Below, in pieces: positions 53,005-62,511 of a stretch of 64,000 bases of DNA (within the stretch, counting starts at the first letter, position 1; the number at the start of each line of letters is the position of its first letter). The stretch lies in NCBI GenBank assembly GCA_022606425.2, contig JAHDVF020000890.1:834501-898500 (forward strand). Reading direction: 5' to 3'. This DNA comes from Lepidostoma basale. Taxonomy: Eukaryota > Arthropoda > Insecta > Trichoptera > Lepidostomatidae. The position numbers and the translations under genes are program-made. The notes below the pieces were generated by a model. It was not told the DNA's origin. It saw only the letters and a program-made list of their open reading frames with translations, and ran no database searches.

Positions 53005-53180
53005 ATTTTATTTTTATTTTTCGCAACAGCTATTTGTCAGCATATGTCGACATCATCAGGTGTTACAATAATAATATATCAACTGTCAAATTTTCGTGAT
53101 TTTTCGAACCTTTATGTGTATTTATTCCTATGTCTATATATGATATATTATTGTAAAATAAAATTGTGATACATAAAAAC
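53005..53180. repeat. Foldback family D, left arm plus end
   Basis: TTTTTCGCAACAGCTATTTG, GTCGACATCATCAGGTG (minus: CACCTGATGATGTCGAC); the right arm is reduced to AAAATAAAATTGTGATAC. Confidence 0.55.
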
Positions 53181-54099
53181 AATTTTTTTATAATTTAACA
53201 GTTTATATTGTTGAAGTATCATTGTGTTTATGCCAAAACAATGGACTATTTAATAAATTTCTCGTATAATCTCTCACGGGCCATAGACTTCTCTGAAGAT
53301 CGTTTGTAAATTTTTCGATTCATCCATTTGTTATTCTTTATACTGGAAAGTTAGTCACAAGTTATTATAACATTAATTTAGCTTTCTTTTTCATTATTTA
53401 CGATGCTCATATACGCAAAGTAAAAAACATTAAGAGACAAATTCCGCTCTATCGTAAAGTATGTCAACTTTAGTGCTAAAAGTTTCCAAAAACATTTGCG
53501 CGTAGAATAACTCACGCCAGCGTTCCAGATTCAAATATTAATTTTACGATTTGATTGGTGTGCTTTGCCTAGTCTAAGTGGAGCCTGTTAATTTTTCTAG
53601 TCTCCTCGTAAAACCATTTGGCATTATCGGTTGCGAAATGTCCGAAAGTTAAGTGAAGCTTTATGTTAAGGGTGACAAATTAAGGCCCTGCTTTTTTTGA
53701 TAAATTTAGATTTTATGATTTCAAAATTTATCATTTATTTAACTATTTGTGCGAAAAGGCCACATGATAAACATATATTATACATTATTTAGTCGCTAGG
53801 TATGATCCTCAATTACCATAAAAATTACTCATGGATTTCATTTATCTAATTATTATTAATAATAATAAACATATGTGCTATTTTTTATGGAATCGTCATG
53901 TAATTACATGGGCGCATTTTTTTTTTGACAATTGTTAATTTTTTCCTGTATATTCATATAATACTAATAATTTTGTAACCTACTTTTTAAATATATGTCT
54001 TTTAGTTTGATACTTGGCCCGTAGAAGTTAAACTATTTACTATTTGTAATTTTTAAAAATTCCTTTGACTTGCCTTAGATTAAACATTAACAATACGAT
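53181..54099. other. No gene seen; long single-copy stretch
   Basis: AT-rich, no frame or repeat recognised. Confidence 0.4.
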
Positions 54100-54410
54100 C
54101 AGTTATATATGTCTATGACATATTTGCGATAAATATTTGTATAATGCAAGCTCAAAAGCTGAAATAGAAAACATATAAGAGGGGATGACAACATTATGAA
54201 CAAAATAATTAAGGATGACGAAACGAGTATATGATTGTGGTGTGAATGGAGTGGAAAGTCGCAGAAAACTGAAGGAAATGTGACACACGACCAAAGTAAT
54301 ATAATTTTATCTTTCGTTCGTCTGAGGAATCTGAAAGATGAACGTTCGTGAATGATGTATGAATATTGAAGACGCAGAAGTGTGCTAGGATATGAGGTTA
54401 TGAAAGGACG
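54100..54410 (+). mobile_element. RTE-like retrotransposon, very old fragment
   Basis: Only landmarks remain: AACATTATGAACAAAATAAT, GTGAATGGAGTGGAAAGTCG, CACGACCAAAGTAATATAAT, GATGTATGAATATTGAAGA. Older than all other copies here. Confidence 0.5.
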
Positions 54411-54482
54411 TCATGTTTATTTTGTTAATTAGTCTTAAAAAATATCTATTTACTATTTTATAAAGCATAATTTGTGGTGTGG

Positions 54483-54712
54483 CATTATAAAATATAATAT
54501 CAATACATTTTAAAATTGTTTTTACACCACTTTATTTTTTAACAACCAACCGGCTTCGCTGCCGCGAATGAAAAATAAAAACTTTTATTTTTTGTGTGTC
54601 TTTTGTAACTCTGACGAAGCTCTGGCGAGGGCGAAACTGGTTGGTTGTTAAAAAATAAAGTTTTGCAAAAACAAATATAAATATATATTTATATTATATT
54701 TAAAAATATATT
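54483..54712. repeat. Foldback element, family A
   Basis: Left CACCACTTTATTTTTTAAC and AACCAACCGGCTTCGCTGCC; right GGTTGGTTGTTAAAAAATAA. The centre gained a palindrome (AAAAATAAAAACTTTTATTT). Confidence 0.75.
54607..54646 (+). ncRNA. Hammerhead-like motif, family A
   Basis: Stem I AACT (54607-54610) / GGTT (54643-54646); core CTGACGA (54611-54617, a valid CUGANGA); extra A; stem II GCTCT / AGGGC (54619-54632) with loop GGCG; GAAAC; TG; GTT (54640-54642). Compared with 105-144, three pairing positions changed yet all stay paired through G-U. Confidence 0.55.
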
Positions 54713-55261
54713 TGCTGTCATCTGTGTAACAATAGTCACTTAACCGAGACACAATTTCGTTTGTTAAACAATATTACTATCCAAAATGTGGATTTGGTTA
54801 TAAGCTGGATCTAATATTGTTCAACGGTGAATATATTGTACAACCGTTATGACGAAATATTAATTAACCTATTTCGACCTGACCCCATTATGATTGGGGA
54901 TTGTTCTACGTTCAAGGATAAATTCAGAATATTCGTTTAATACAATTATTATATTCGCAATATTACTGTAAATTATTACGATATTAGCAGACCACGTAGA
55001 CCTCATTCTTTCTTACGTTTTTTGTATCCAATTTCTGTAATTAACTATCGCATATCTCTCTGCTTACGTTCATTGGGATAACTTGCAATTTCTTTATTTT
55101 GTACAAATTCAGTCTTCAATATTTTACATCCAAAACTACTAGTATATCTATTCCATTATACTATTTTTAATTTGTCGATTCTATCGTCTATTGTTAAATT
55201 GTTCATAAGATATATTTTGGGATACATTGTACATTAAATATTCCTATTATTTTGAAGTATT
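54713..55261. other. No gene seen
   Basis: AT-rich single-copy DNA. Confidence 0.4.
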
Positions 55262-55400
55262 ATAACTCATTTATTGTTTCTTGAAGAATGATGCATAAAC
55301 TCCACATTAAATAATTAAAGCGAATAAAAATGTAATAGTTTCCTAAAAGTTTTATTATAGTTTATGGGAATGGCCAGTTTCTCCTTTCTAAAACATTATC
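55262..55400. repeat. Foldback family B, left half
   Basis: TTATTGTTTCTTGAAGAATG, AGCGAATAAAAATGTAATAG, GGAATGGCCAGTTTCTCC, TTCTAAAACATTATCAAG; right half missing. Confidence 0.6.
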
Positions 55401-55509
55401 AAGCCTTCAAAATACTTCTAAGTTCTTCACTGATTTCAGTTTTTTGCCTCTCTATAATATTTATTGATGAAATTAGGAAACACGAATGATTCATAATTGA
55501 ATAATTTAA

Positions 55510-55710
55510 AATGCTTTGTTTCACAACACCTAACTAAAATTTAAACAAAAACACGTTTCGGGACACAGAATCCCTTCATCATTGCAAATATTGTCAAAAT
55601 CGTGACATATACGATTACGATGTTGTCAATATTTACACTGATGAAAGACTTCCGTGTCCCGAAACATGTTTGTGTTTAAATTATAATAAAGTGTTATGAT
55701 ACAAAGTTTT
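55510..55710. repeat. Foldback element, family G, two hammerhead-like arms
   Basis: Ends CTTTGTTTCACAACAC and GTGTTATGATACAAAG; arms ATTTAAACAAAAACACG and CATGTTTGTGTTTAAAT. The minus arm (55553-55590) has ATGATGA, extra A, a clean stem II GGGA..TCCC, GAAAC, GT, GTT. Confidence 0.7.
55634..55674 (+). ncRNA. Hammerhead-like motif, family G
   Basis: Stem I ACA / TGT next to the core (U-G beyond); perfect core CTGATGA (55638-55644); stem II reduced to GAC / GTC with flanking mispairs; GAAAC (55661-55665), AT, GTT (55668-55670). The partner minus arm keeps the better stem II. Confidence 0.4.
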
Positions 55711-56104
55711 TTTAAATTATTCAATTACGAATCCACAGCACAAAGTGATGGTGAATAAAGAAGAAATTCTAATGATCCATTTCGTTGTTATTTTTTTGTA
55801 AAGGGGAATTTTTATGTGAATACAAGTGTGTAACGTTTGTAATTGCCCGAATTTTAATAGTGTTTAATTAACACCTACGCACTTTTTTTGCAGAATAACA
55901 AATTGTATGTCAGTTTCTACTAGGTTAAGATCACAACGCGTTTCTGGGCCGGAGTTGGTGCGAGGGCCCTTATTTACCATATACGGTACTCGAAGCTTAA
56001 CATAAATAATTGGTTTAATATGATTTGAATAATATTTTTAATAGTTATGAATTTCAAATATACCACACTTAAAACATATTAACATATTTTAAAAAATGTT
56101 TATC
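55711..56104. other. No gene seen
   Basis: Single-copy with a GC-richer bit at 55930-55990. Confidence 0.4.
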
Positions 56105-56385
56105 ACGTATTACAATGTGAACTAACTAACTAACCATCACGCCGTCTCCCCGAAAGGGTAGGCAGAAAGAATGGACTGTCACACTTTTACTGATGCGGCA
56201 CTCCATCCTTCTCTTTTCGCCCCGCGGGAGACGCGGTGTGATGGGTTGCGAACCTCATCGCCACTAATAGGCATCTCCCGCGCACACTTCGATCGTCCAA
56301 CACCCACAAAATAAATCTAAAACAAATAATATAAAATACAATGATATAAAATAAAATAACAAAATAAAAATAATTAATATTACAA
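56105..56385 (-). mobile_element. SINE-like repeat with RTE-derived 3' end
   Basis: Best copy: body from GATTTATTTTGTGGGTGTTG through GGCGATGAGGTTCGCAACCC and GCGGGGCGAAAAGAGAAGG to TGCCGCATCAGTAAAAGTG, then RTE tail and GTTA repeats (56107-56120 on plus as CTAACTAACTAACC). Confidence 0.7.
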
Positions 56386-56809
56386 TGTGCCTGATCTATA
56401 AAATGAAACCTGTGCAAGTTTTGTTTAAATACGTACAATGTGTAAAGCTTATTATCTAGAAAATTTATTACATTTTATGAAAGTGAAATATTTTGTTTTG
56501 CTGGGTATTATTAAATGTGAGATAAGGATATTCGTATTATGCATTAGCAAACAAATATTGCTCCAATAAAATTTAATTAATCTAGAAAACATTTGACTAA
56601 AATGCTAATAAATATTGAATACTTCATATGGAGTCATTACATAATTGAAGGCTAGTTATTGCAAATATGCTTATTAGTTTAGACATAAAACAAAGAAAAA
56701 TATTTAAAAAAACGTTTATTGTAACTTGTATCAAATAACTATTTCAATTGCCTTAATTACCATATTCTGTTACACTTACTAGGATATATAAACGATCGCT
56801 CACTTGATT
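56386..56809. other. No gene seen
   Basis: AT-rich; B-like scraps (TATCTAGAAAATTTATTACA, AATCTAGAAAACATTTG) at 56450-56600. Confidence 0.35.
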
Positions 56810-56930
56810 CTCGCCATATTTGATAATGCCTAAGGGCGAAACATGCCATTACATATGAAATTTAATAAAACTCCTAGAAGACAGTCGTGTTCATTCATAT
56901 TAATTATTTAATATGGAGTTTTAAAACATT
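56810..56930. repeat. Foldback family B, right half
   Basis: TTTGATAATGCCTAAGGGCG, AAACATGCCATTACATATG, ACTCCTAGAAGACAGTCG, TATGGAGTTTTA. Confidence 0.65.
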
Positions 56931-56992
56931 ATTTCTCTTTTTCTTTTTTTATACACTTTGTTTATACAAAACTTACATTAAAAAAATTAAAA

Positions 56993-57036
56993 TTACGTAG
57001 ACATGTTTCGGACAACCAGTCCTTCTTCAGTGATAC
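56993..57036 (-). ncRNA. Hammerhead-like motif, family F
   Basis: Minus: ATCA, core CTGAAGA (a valid CUGANGA; revcomp of 57024-57030), extra A, stem II GGAC-TGGTT-GTCC, GAAAC, AT, GTC, then TACG. Core and stem II are fully intact. Stem I next to the core pairs at only one position. A second copy on plus at 57472-57502 has GAAGC for GAAAC. Confidence 0.45.
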
Positions 57037-57305
57037 ATATTATAAAGATACATATTTAAAATATTATAAAATTGTTTATTGATCTGACAGATGTTATAAA
57101 GATTTATTTTGGAACGTTTATGTTTTTTTTTTATAACAAATATGATTAAATTTAAAATAATAATTTAAAGTTATTTAAATTATTATTTTAAATGAAATCA
57201 TAATATTTGCTATAATAAAAGCATAAACGTTCCAAAATAAATCTTTATAACATCTGACAGATCATATAATTTTTTTATAATATTTAAATATGTATCTTTA
57301 TAATA

Positions 57306-57452
57306 AGTCGGAATAATCGACGTGCGTGCATGGTACAATGTATGAATGTAGAGGAAGCCCGAGAGGTATGTCAGGACAGAGCATTGTGGCGATACATCCT
57401 CTCTGCCTACCCCTCCGGGGAAATGGCGTGATGGTTAGTTAGTTTGTTAGTT
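57306..57452 (+). mobile_element. RTE-like 3' fragment nested in a foldback, 12 bp TSD
   Basis: 147 bp from AGTCGGAATAATCGACG to GGCGTGATGGTTAGTTAG. Exact target duplication ATCTTTATAATA at 57294-57305 and 57453-57464. Shows that these short tails are genuine 5'-truncated insertions. Confidence 0.85.
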
Positions 57453-57659
57453 ATCTTTATAATATGTATCACTGAAGAAGGACTGGTTGTCCGAAGCATG
57501 TCTATGTAATTTAAATTTTTTTAATGTAAGTGTTGTATAAACAAAGTGTATAAAAAAGAAAAAGAGAAATAAAGCAATTACAACACAAAGTATGGCGTAT
57601 ATAGGAGAAATTTTAAAACATTGTTCAAGAAACAAAAAATCATAAATGTTTAGTAAACA

Positions 57660-57900
57660 TAGTAGTAACATCTGCTCCTCATCTCCAGACCGCCCCTGGC
57701 CGCATGTACGCGCGGTGTATGTACGTGACCTCGGTGATTTAATAGCCCTTAATTTTTCACTTACGCCATGTCCTGGTCCATCCGATCTCTGGCGGGAGGC
57801 GGGCAGTAAGTGGGGTGCTCGCGGTGCCACTAATAAGGCGGCACGACGATCCAATTCGTAATGACGCTTCGGTTTATGTAGATTCATCCACGCTTGTTTA
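57660..57900. other. GC-rich single-copy island
   Basis: CTCCAGACCGCCCCTGGCCG, GGGAGGCGGGCAGTAAGTGG. Open on both strands for 70-180 codons but without a recognisable domain, and the minus frame runs into foldback sequence. Possibly conserved non-coding or exon-derived. Confidence 0.3.
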
Positions 57901-58040
57901 TCGTGAGACAAAATGGCGAATCTCGTCTGCTTGACACTCAATTTTTTATTGGATAATCGTGTATTTGTATACGTATTGAGATGTGTTTTTTTTTGCATAG
58001 CTGATAATGTATAGATGGCTCATTATGTGATTGTCAAACA

Positions 58041-58313
58041 ACATATCGCACCGTGAATGTAAAACCTACGTAAGTGCAAATATACTTTTTGGAGATATGG
58101 GAGTTTAAAGACTTCATATTGCTTGGAAAACATTTTTTTTTTTTTAAATAAACCAATGATTTTCGGTTTATAGGTATATTACTATAAACCGAAAATCATT
58201 GGTTTTTAAAAAAAAAAAACAGTTTTTCCAAGCAATATGAAATCTTTAAACTCCCATATCCCCAAACTGTATATTTGCACTTACGTCGGTTTTACACTCA
58301 CGGTGCGATATGT
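58041..58313. repeat. Long palindrome, about 130 bp arms
   Basis: ACATATCGCACCGTGA, GTAAGTGCAAATATAC, GGGAGTTTAAAGA, ATTGCTTGGAAAA and CCAATGATTTTCGGTTTATA are all mirrored around GGTATATTAC. Few mismatches. No hammerhead-like core. Confidence 0.85.
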
Positions 58314-58611
58314 GTTTCTTCTATATTAGCCTTTGCTTTATTTTGTAGATTCATATTTGAATTAAACATAATTATATTTTTTATTACAACACTTTATTTC
58401 ACTTAACACAGACATGTTACGGTTTGCAAGTAACCTTTATCAATGTACATAATTTTGACAATCGGATAAAACAGAATGGTCACTTATGTACTAAAAGGGG
58501 GTGGAGTTCTGTACAAAGGTGGAGGTAGTATAATTAGGATTGAGGAGAGGGGAGATGTAACGGGAATATTTCGAACATGTTAATTTAATTTAAATTATAT
58601 TGGCCATAACT
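58314..58611. other. No gene seen
   Basis: Has AACACTTTATTTCACTTAACACAGACATGTTACGGTTTGC at 58386-58425 in two parts resembling a further foldback arm. Not enough to assign. Confidence 0.3.
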
Positions 58612-58850
58612 TTGTGTTGCGGATGTTTAGTGTTTCTTTTTTATATACCTCGTATAAAACACATATTAAAGAAATAAAAATTAAAAACCTAACATGTCTC
58701 GGACATACAGGCCCTTGATCAGTGATATTATATAAATATTAAAAATATTTATATTATATCACTGATGAAGGGCTTGTGTGCCCGAAACATGTTTGGTTTT
58801 TATTTTTCTTAATATAAAAAAGAAACATTAAATTTAACTGGTTGTTTATA
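58612..58850. repeat. Foldback element, family F
   Basis: Left GTTTCTTTTTTATATACCTC, AAAGAAATAAAAATTAAAAAC; right TTTTTATTTTTCTTAATATA, AAAAAGAAACATTAAA. Minus arm (58692-58735) decayed (CTGATCA, GAGAC); plus arm well preserved. Confidence 0.75.
58758..58797 (+). ncRNA. Hammerhead-like motif, family F, best preserved
   Basis: Stem I ATCA (58758-58761) / TGGT (58794-58797), four pairs with one U-G. Perfect core CTGATGA (58762-58768), extra A, stem II GGGC (58770-58773) / GCCC (58780-58783), GAAA (58784-58787), C-AT-G, GUU (58791-58793). Versus GGAC / GTCC at 56993, the third stem II pair changes from A-U to G-C on both sides. Confidence 0.6.
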
Positions 58851-59265
58851 GTGTTATATTTTCACTATTTTTGATGACTTTTTTAATTTCTAAGATTTCT
58901 AAATTATTTAATCTTAGGTTTTCGTTATTAATATTAAAAATTTAACTTTTTAGGCTACTTGTAACCGAAAGATCTGTGTGTTAGTAAAATAAAGTGTTGT
59001 AATACAAGGTGTAATTATATTCATTCAAACATATAAGTTCATCATTTTTCATTTTTATTGTTTCTTGAACTCTTTTTTTAAATAATTGATTCGAAAGAAA
59101 AATGTCGTTCTCGAAGTTGATGGGAATAAAATATTTTGCCTTGCTAAGGTATTACCGAATATCATTACTGTTAAATTTGAAACCCTTTTATCATATCACT
59201 ATTTATTTATTGTTTTTATTTCATTTTTTATTAATAGAAAAACAAAAAAATACTTATAATAATAC
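58851..59265. other. No gene seen
   Basis: AT-rich, with B-like scraps (ATTGTTTCTTGAAC, TTGCCTTGCTAAGG) at 59058-59150. Confidence 0.35.
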
Positions 59266-59425
59266 TAGCTAACTAACTAACTAACCATCACCGTCTCTCC
59301 AGAGGGGTAGGCAGAAAGAATGGACTGCCACACTTTTCTTTCCTGGCATAATTCTCTCGCTTCCTCTATATTCATACATCGTGTCATGCACGCACATAGA
59401 TTTCTCCGATTCCTCACGTAAACAA
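59266..59425 (-). mobile_element. RTE-like 3' fragment, (GTTA)n tail
   Basis: Minus: EESEKSMCVHDTM-like, then REL-region to SILSAYPSG and (TAAC)4 tail. Confidence 0.75.
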
Positions 59426-60244
59426 TGTAAAAATTCAAAAGAATTCGATGTGTCTGGAAGTTCCCATTATTCTAGTAAATTTGTGATGATACAGGAATTC
59501 TGAAACCAAACCACAAACACAAACATGTCCTTCCACCTTTGAAATTAATTCTGTTTCTAAATTTCGACATGGTAGTAATTCCATAATCACCAAGTATTTA
59601 AGGAGCCAATGCCGTACGCTACGTCTACTTAGACCCAGGAACCAATCAGATAGCTTTCTATAACTAAAACCATTCTATAACCGGAGGTTTTACTCACACT
59701 ATTGAAAATATTCTCCCTGAAGTGAATAAACTATCCATGATTTTTATATATTCAAACTGGGGTAACCCGTTCTTCGATCCATGTACTGATCCATGGTAAT
59801 GTTCGAATAATTCTATGTTATTTAATGTGCACAATTTTCATTAACAATGTCTTATCTCGTACAATAACGTAATAAACGTTGTGAATACGATATGGTTACC
59901 CATCTCCCACTGTTGCGTAATGTAATTTTGAGCAAAGAGTGATCTTGAATGTATGTGGAGGTCAATAGACCTGTTACATTAGTTAGCTTCTTGAACTCAT
60001 CAAACACGTCTTGACCTACACGCTAATATACGTTTAATACGACAATTGTCGAACTATAACTCTGGAAATATTCGTAAGAAAACACAAGAAGTACGTACGG
60101 ATGCTACGAAAATACATTGTTAGATACGATATATTTTTTAATATGTAGAATTCCACATTTATATATCTCGACATTAAAAAAATATTTAAATTTTCGTATG
60201 AAGCGTTCACTTTGTCGTTAGACATTTAATTTTTTTATTATTAT
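59426..60244. other. No gene seen; long single-copy stretch
   Basis: AT-rich with no recognisable frame or repeat. Confidence 0.4.
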
Positions 60245-60480
60245 TTGTATTAAAAATAAAAAAAATAAAGACACTACTTTGTTTTTCACCACTATGCGGT
60301 TATTTTAATTGCCGACTAGTTTCGCTTGTACCCAAGCTTCCTCAGGGCTTCGTAAATTTATTAAACGTATTACGAAGCCCAGAGGAAGCTTGGATACAAG
60401 CGAAACTAGTCGGCAATTAAAATAACCGCATAGTGGTGAAAAAAAAGTAAGTGATTTTATTTTATTTTAAATACAAATAA
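60245..60480. repeat. Foldback element, family H, two hammerhead-like arms
   Basis: CACTATGCGGTTATTTTAAT and CCGACTAGTTTCGCTTG mirrored by CAAGCGAAACTAGTCGG and ATTAAAATAACCGCATAGTG, nearly perfect over ~60 bases, so fairly young. Confidence 0.8.
60311..60348 (-). ncRNA. Hammerhead-like motif, family H
   Basis: Minus: stem I GCC (revcomp of 60346-60348) / GGC (of 60311-60313); core CTGAGGA (of 60339-60345), a valid CUGANGA; extra A; stem II GCTTG-GGTA-CAAGC; GAAAC; TA; GTC. Complete core. Stem I has only three pairs but all are G-C. The plus arm (~60374-60413) has CAGAGGA as core. Confidence 0.55.
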
Positions 60481-60649
60481 TAAAAAATATTAAAACATTT
60501 CACCGACGACGAATCGAAATAATGACATCCATATGTTTTTTTAAAACACTCTTCGAAAAAGTTTTTTTTATTACTACATGTACTTTGTAGAGTAAATTAA
60601 TATTTAAATTCAATTCGAATTATTGTATTGTAATTAACATATCTTATTT

Positions 60650-60720
60650 TATAATACCTTAGCATGGAGAAACCATCATAAAATGTAATAAAAATTCTAG
60701 AAAACGTTTGTTTTCAATCG
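60650..60720. repeat. Foldback family B scrap
   Basis: TAATACCTTAGCATGGAGAA, ATAAAAATTCTAGAAAACG, TTTTCAATCGTGTTAATTA. Confidence 0.5.
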
Positions 60721-60746
60721 TGTTAATTATAATATTTTAATATAGG

Positions 60747-60928
60747 ACTTGAACTTGGATCTTCTGGCTTACAGAGGTTCAACTCTAATGGCTATTCCTC
60801 TTACGTCTGTAGGAAACATTGTTGGAATGTGATTTGGTAGTTGTTTTATGATGGGGCTAAATGTGTGGCCCGGAGTGTCCCTCCGAAAGAGGGCGAGGTG
60901 GGATTTAGGGTTTATGATAAAGTCTTAG
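60747..60928. repeat. Repeat Y copy
   Basis: Over 95% like 52195-52390 by eye (GGATCTTCTGGCTTACAGAG to GATTTAGGGTTTATGA), placed inside a split B element whose right end follows (60930-60960). Confidence 0.75.
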
Positions 60929-61164
60929 TTTTATATCATTGTTCAAGAAAAAAATATATGATCTTATAAAAGATACCGGAGATACCGAGTACAAATCGGT
61001 CGGTAAAAATAAAATAAATAAAATATCAAATTGTACTTTTATTCTATTCATTACATCACATTTTTCTCTTCAATCGAGAATTAACAAGATATTTTGGTAG
61101 TTACTTGAATTTTCTTGATACTAGAATAAAATGAATTAAAATTCTTTAATAATATTTATTTAGT

Positions 61165-61230
61165 TTTATTCCACTTGTTCTTAAGTTTCGACCGGTTTCG
61201 GCAGCTCCAGATGCTCCAATTAGTATTTAT
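61165..61230. repeat. Foldback family J arm
   Basis: ATTCCACTTGTTCTTAAG, TTTCGACCGGTTTCGGCAG. Minus: AGCTGCC, GAAAC, CG, GTC, GAAAC; the CUGANGA side is lost. Confidence 0.45.
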
Positions 61231-61234
61231 TTTC

Positions 61235-61726
61235 ATTATTTAACAAGATGTTAAAACGAAATTATATGGTAACAAAATCTATTGCACGAACGAATCTGAG
61301 GGCTTTATAAAATGCTCATTATTAGACGCACAAAGTGCACACAATAACAATTGTTCCTTTTTATTAAGATGTAATTTCCCCTTTATTAAACCCGCATTCC
61401 CCACTAAAACCTTATGACACGGCCGCAGTGCTGCCAACACGGCGGTCGGAGTGCTCGCAGTTAATGGTAGCCCGCCACATTCTGTCACCATGTTTTCCCG
61501 CCCGTGAACGCAATTGGCGCCTAAATTACCGGCTACCATGTACAAACACGTAAAATTTGATTCAACAATTGCGCGAAATGCTTATCGTTGAAAATTTCAC
61601 ATTAATTATACGACTCGGACGGCTTTCTATGCTGCGTTTCATAATGAGAAACGTTAATTATATGCTGTTTATTGTACCATACCTCACACAAATATAATGG
61701 TTTCAAAACTTTTATAAGTTTCTCTT
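61235..61726. other. No gene seen
   Basis: GC-richer block at 61410-61545. The 88-codon minus frame (61279-61545) has no motif. Confidence 0.35.
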
Positions 61727-62330
61727 CTTCCTATTGTCCTGTCACACCTCCGTGGTGCATAGGGCCTCAAGGATTCTCCTCCACCCGACTCTATCACACA
61801 CCCAGTGGCGGAACTTCCATAGAAGCCCAGAAACCCGACTTGCATAATAAATTTTGAATCAAAACCTCCAAATCTAAGAAATCGTGCCCCCGCATGAACC
61901 AACAACCCACCAAATCACCTTCTAACAATGTTCCCATCGGACGTAAGAGGAATAGCCACAAGAGTTGAACCTTTGTAAGCCAGAAGTGGTTTTGATTCAA
62001 AATTTCTTACGCAAGCCGGGCTTCTGGGCTTCTATGGCAGTACCGCCAGTGCACACACATGATGTCTAACTACACTCCAAGTAAGCGTCCTGCGGGGTTT
62101 TTCTCCAGGTGGCTCTAGGTCTGCCTCGCTTCCTATTTCCACCCACAGAGAACCATGCAGGCTGGCTTCGGTCTCAGGGTGTGACCGATCCATAGCCTTT
62201 TGTGTCTAGTCACCTTTTCTTTAATTGACCTTTTGCATGTCACGGCCCAGAGAATGGCATTTGACACTGTTTTGGTCCAAAAGATCTTGAATATTGAGCA
62301 GAGACACCTATTTATAAACACCTGGAGCTG
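61727..62330 (-). mobile_element. Fourth non-LTR RT family, fragment split by an insertion
   Basis: Outer parts match 23938-24290: minus GHTLRPKPA with KRSIKEKVTRHKRLWIGH (62133-62321) and the SGG.ESLRPYAPRRC end (61735-61800). The element 61803-62051 interrupts it. Confidence 0.65.
61803..62051. mobile_element. hAT-like MITE carrying repeat Y core
   Basis: Ends CAGTGGCGGAAC and GTACCGCCAGTG, inner arms ATAGAAGCCCAGAAACCCG and CGGGCTTCTGGGCTTCTATG. Flanks CACACACC and CACACACA (7 of 8). The middle is the reverse of part of repeat Y (GACGTAAGAGGAATAGCC), linking Y to this element family. Confidence 0.6.
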
Positions 62331-62511
62331 TCCGATGATTTATGAGCTTATTGTATAATATTTCATTTTGATTTATTTTTTAAAAGCTGTTTGCAAATAA
62401 TAGGTATTAAATACAAACGATTTGACGTAAATATTGCCCTTGAGATGATTGATTTATTTAAAACGGTGCTTTATAAATCATCTTTTATATTATCACTGTA
62501 ATAGAATATAT

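Larger units (their letters stand above)
56945..57590. repeat. Foldback element, family F, with nested palindrome and RTE
   Basis: Mirrored ends ATACACTTTGTTTATACAAA / TTTGTATAAACAAAGTGTAT-like and AACTTACATTAAAAAAATT. The inner left and right parts (TGATCTGACAGATGTTATAA..ATTTTGGAACGTTTATG) are also mirrored. RTE fragment 57306-57452 is inserted in the right half. Confidence 0.75.

Noticed and set aside
57447..57998. 183-codon minus open frame
   Set aside because: Its C-terminal part lies in the family F foldback arm and the rest has no recognisable domain.
5..60480. Foldbacks as ordinary cut-and-paste MITEs only
   Set aside because: Not fully excluded. However, the shared core across unrelated families, compensating changes within arms and the 12-14 bp TSD at 36067 fit RNA-based elements better.
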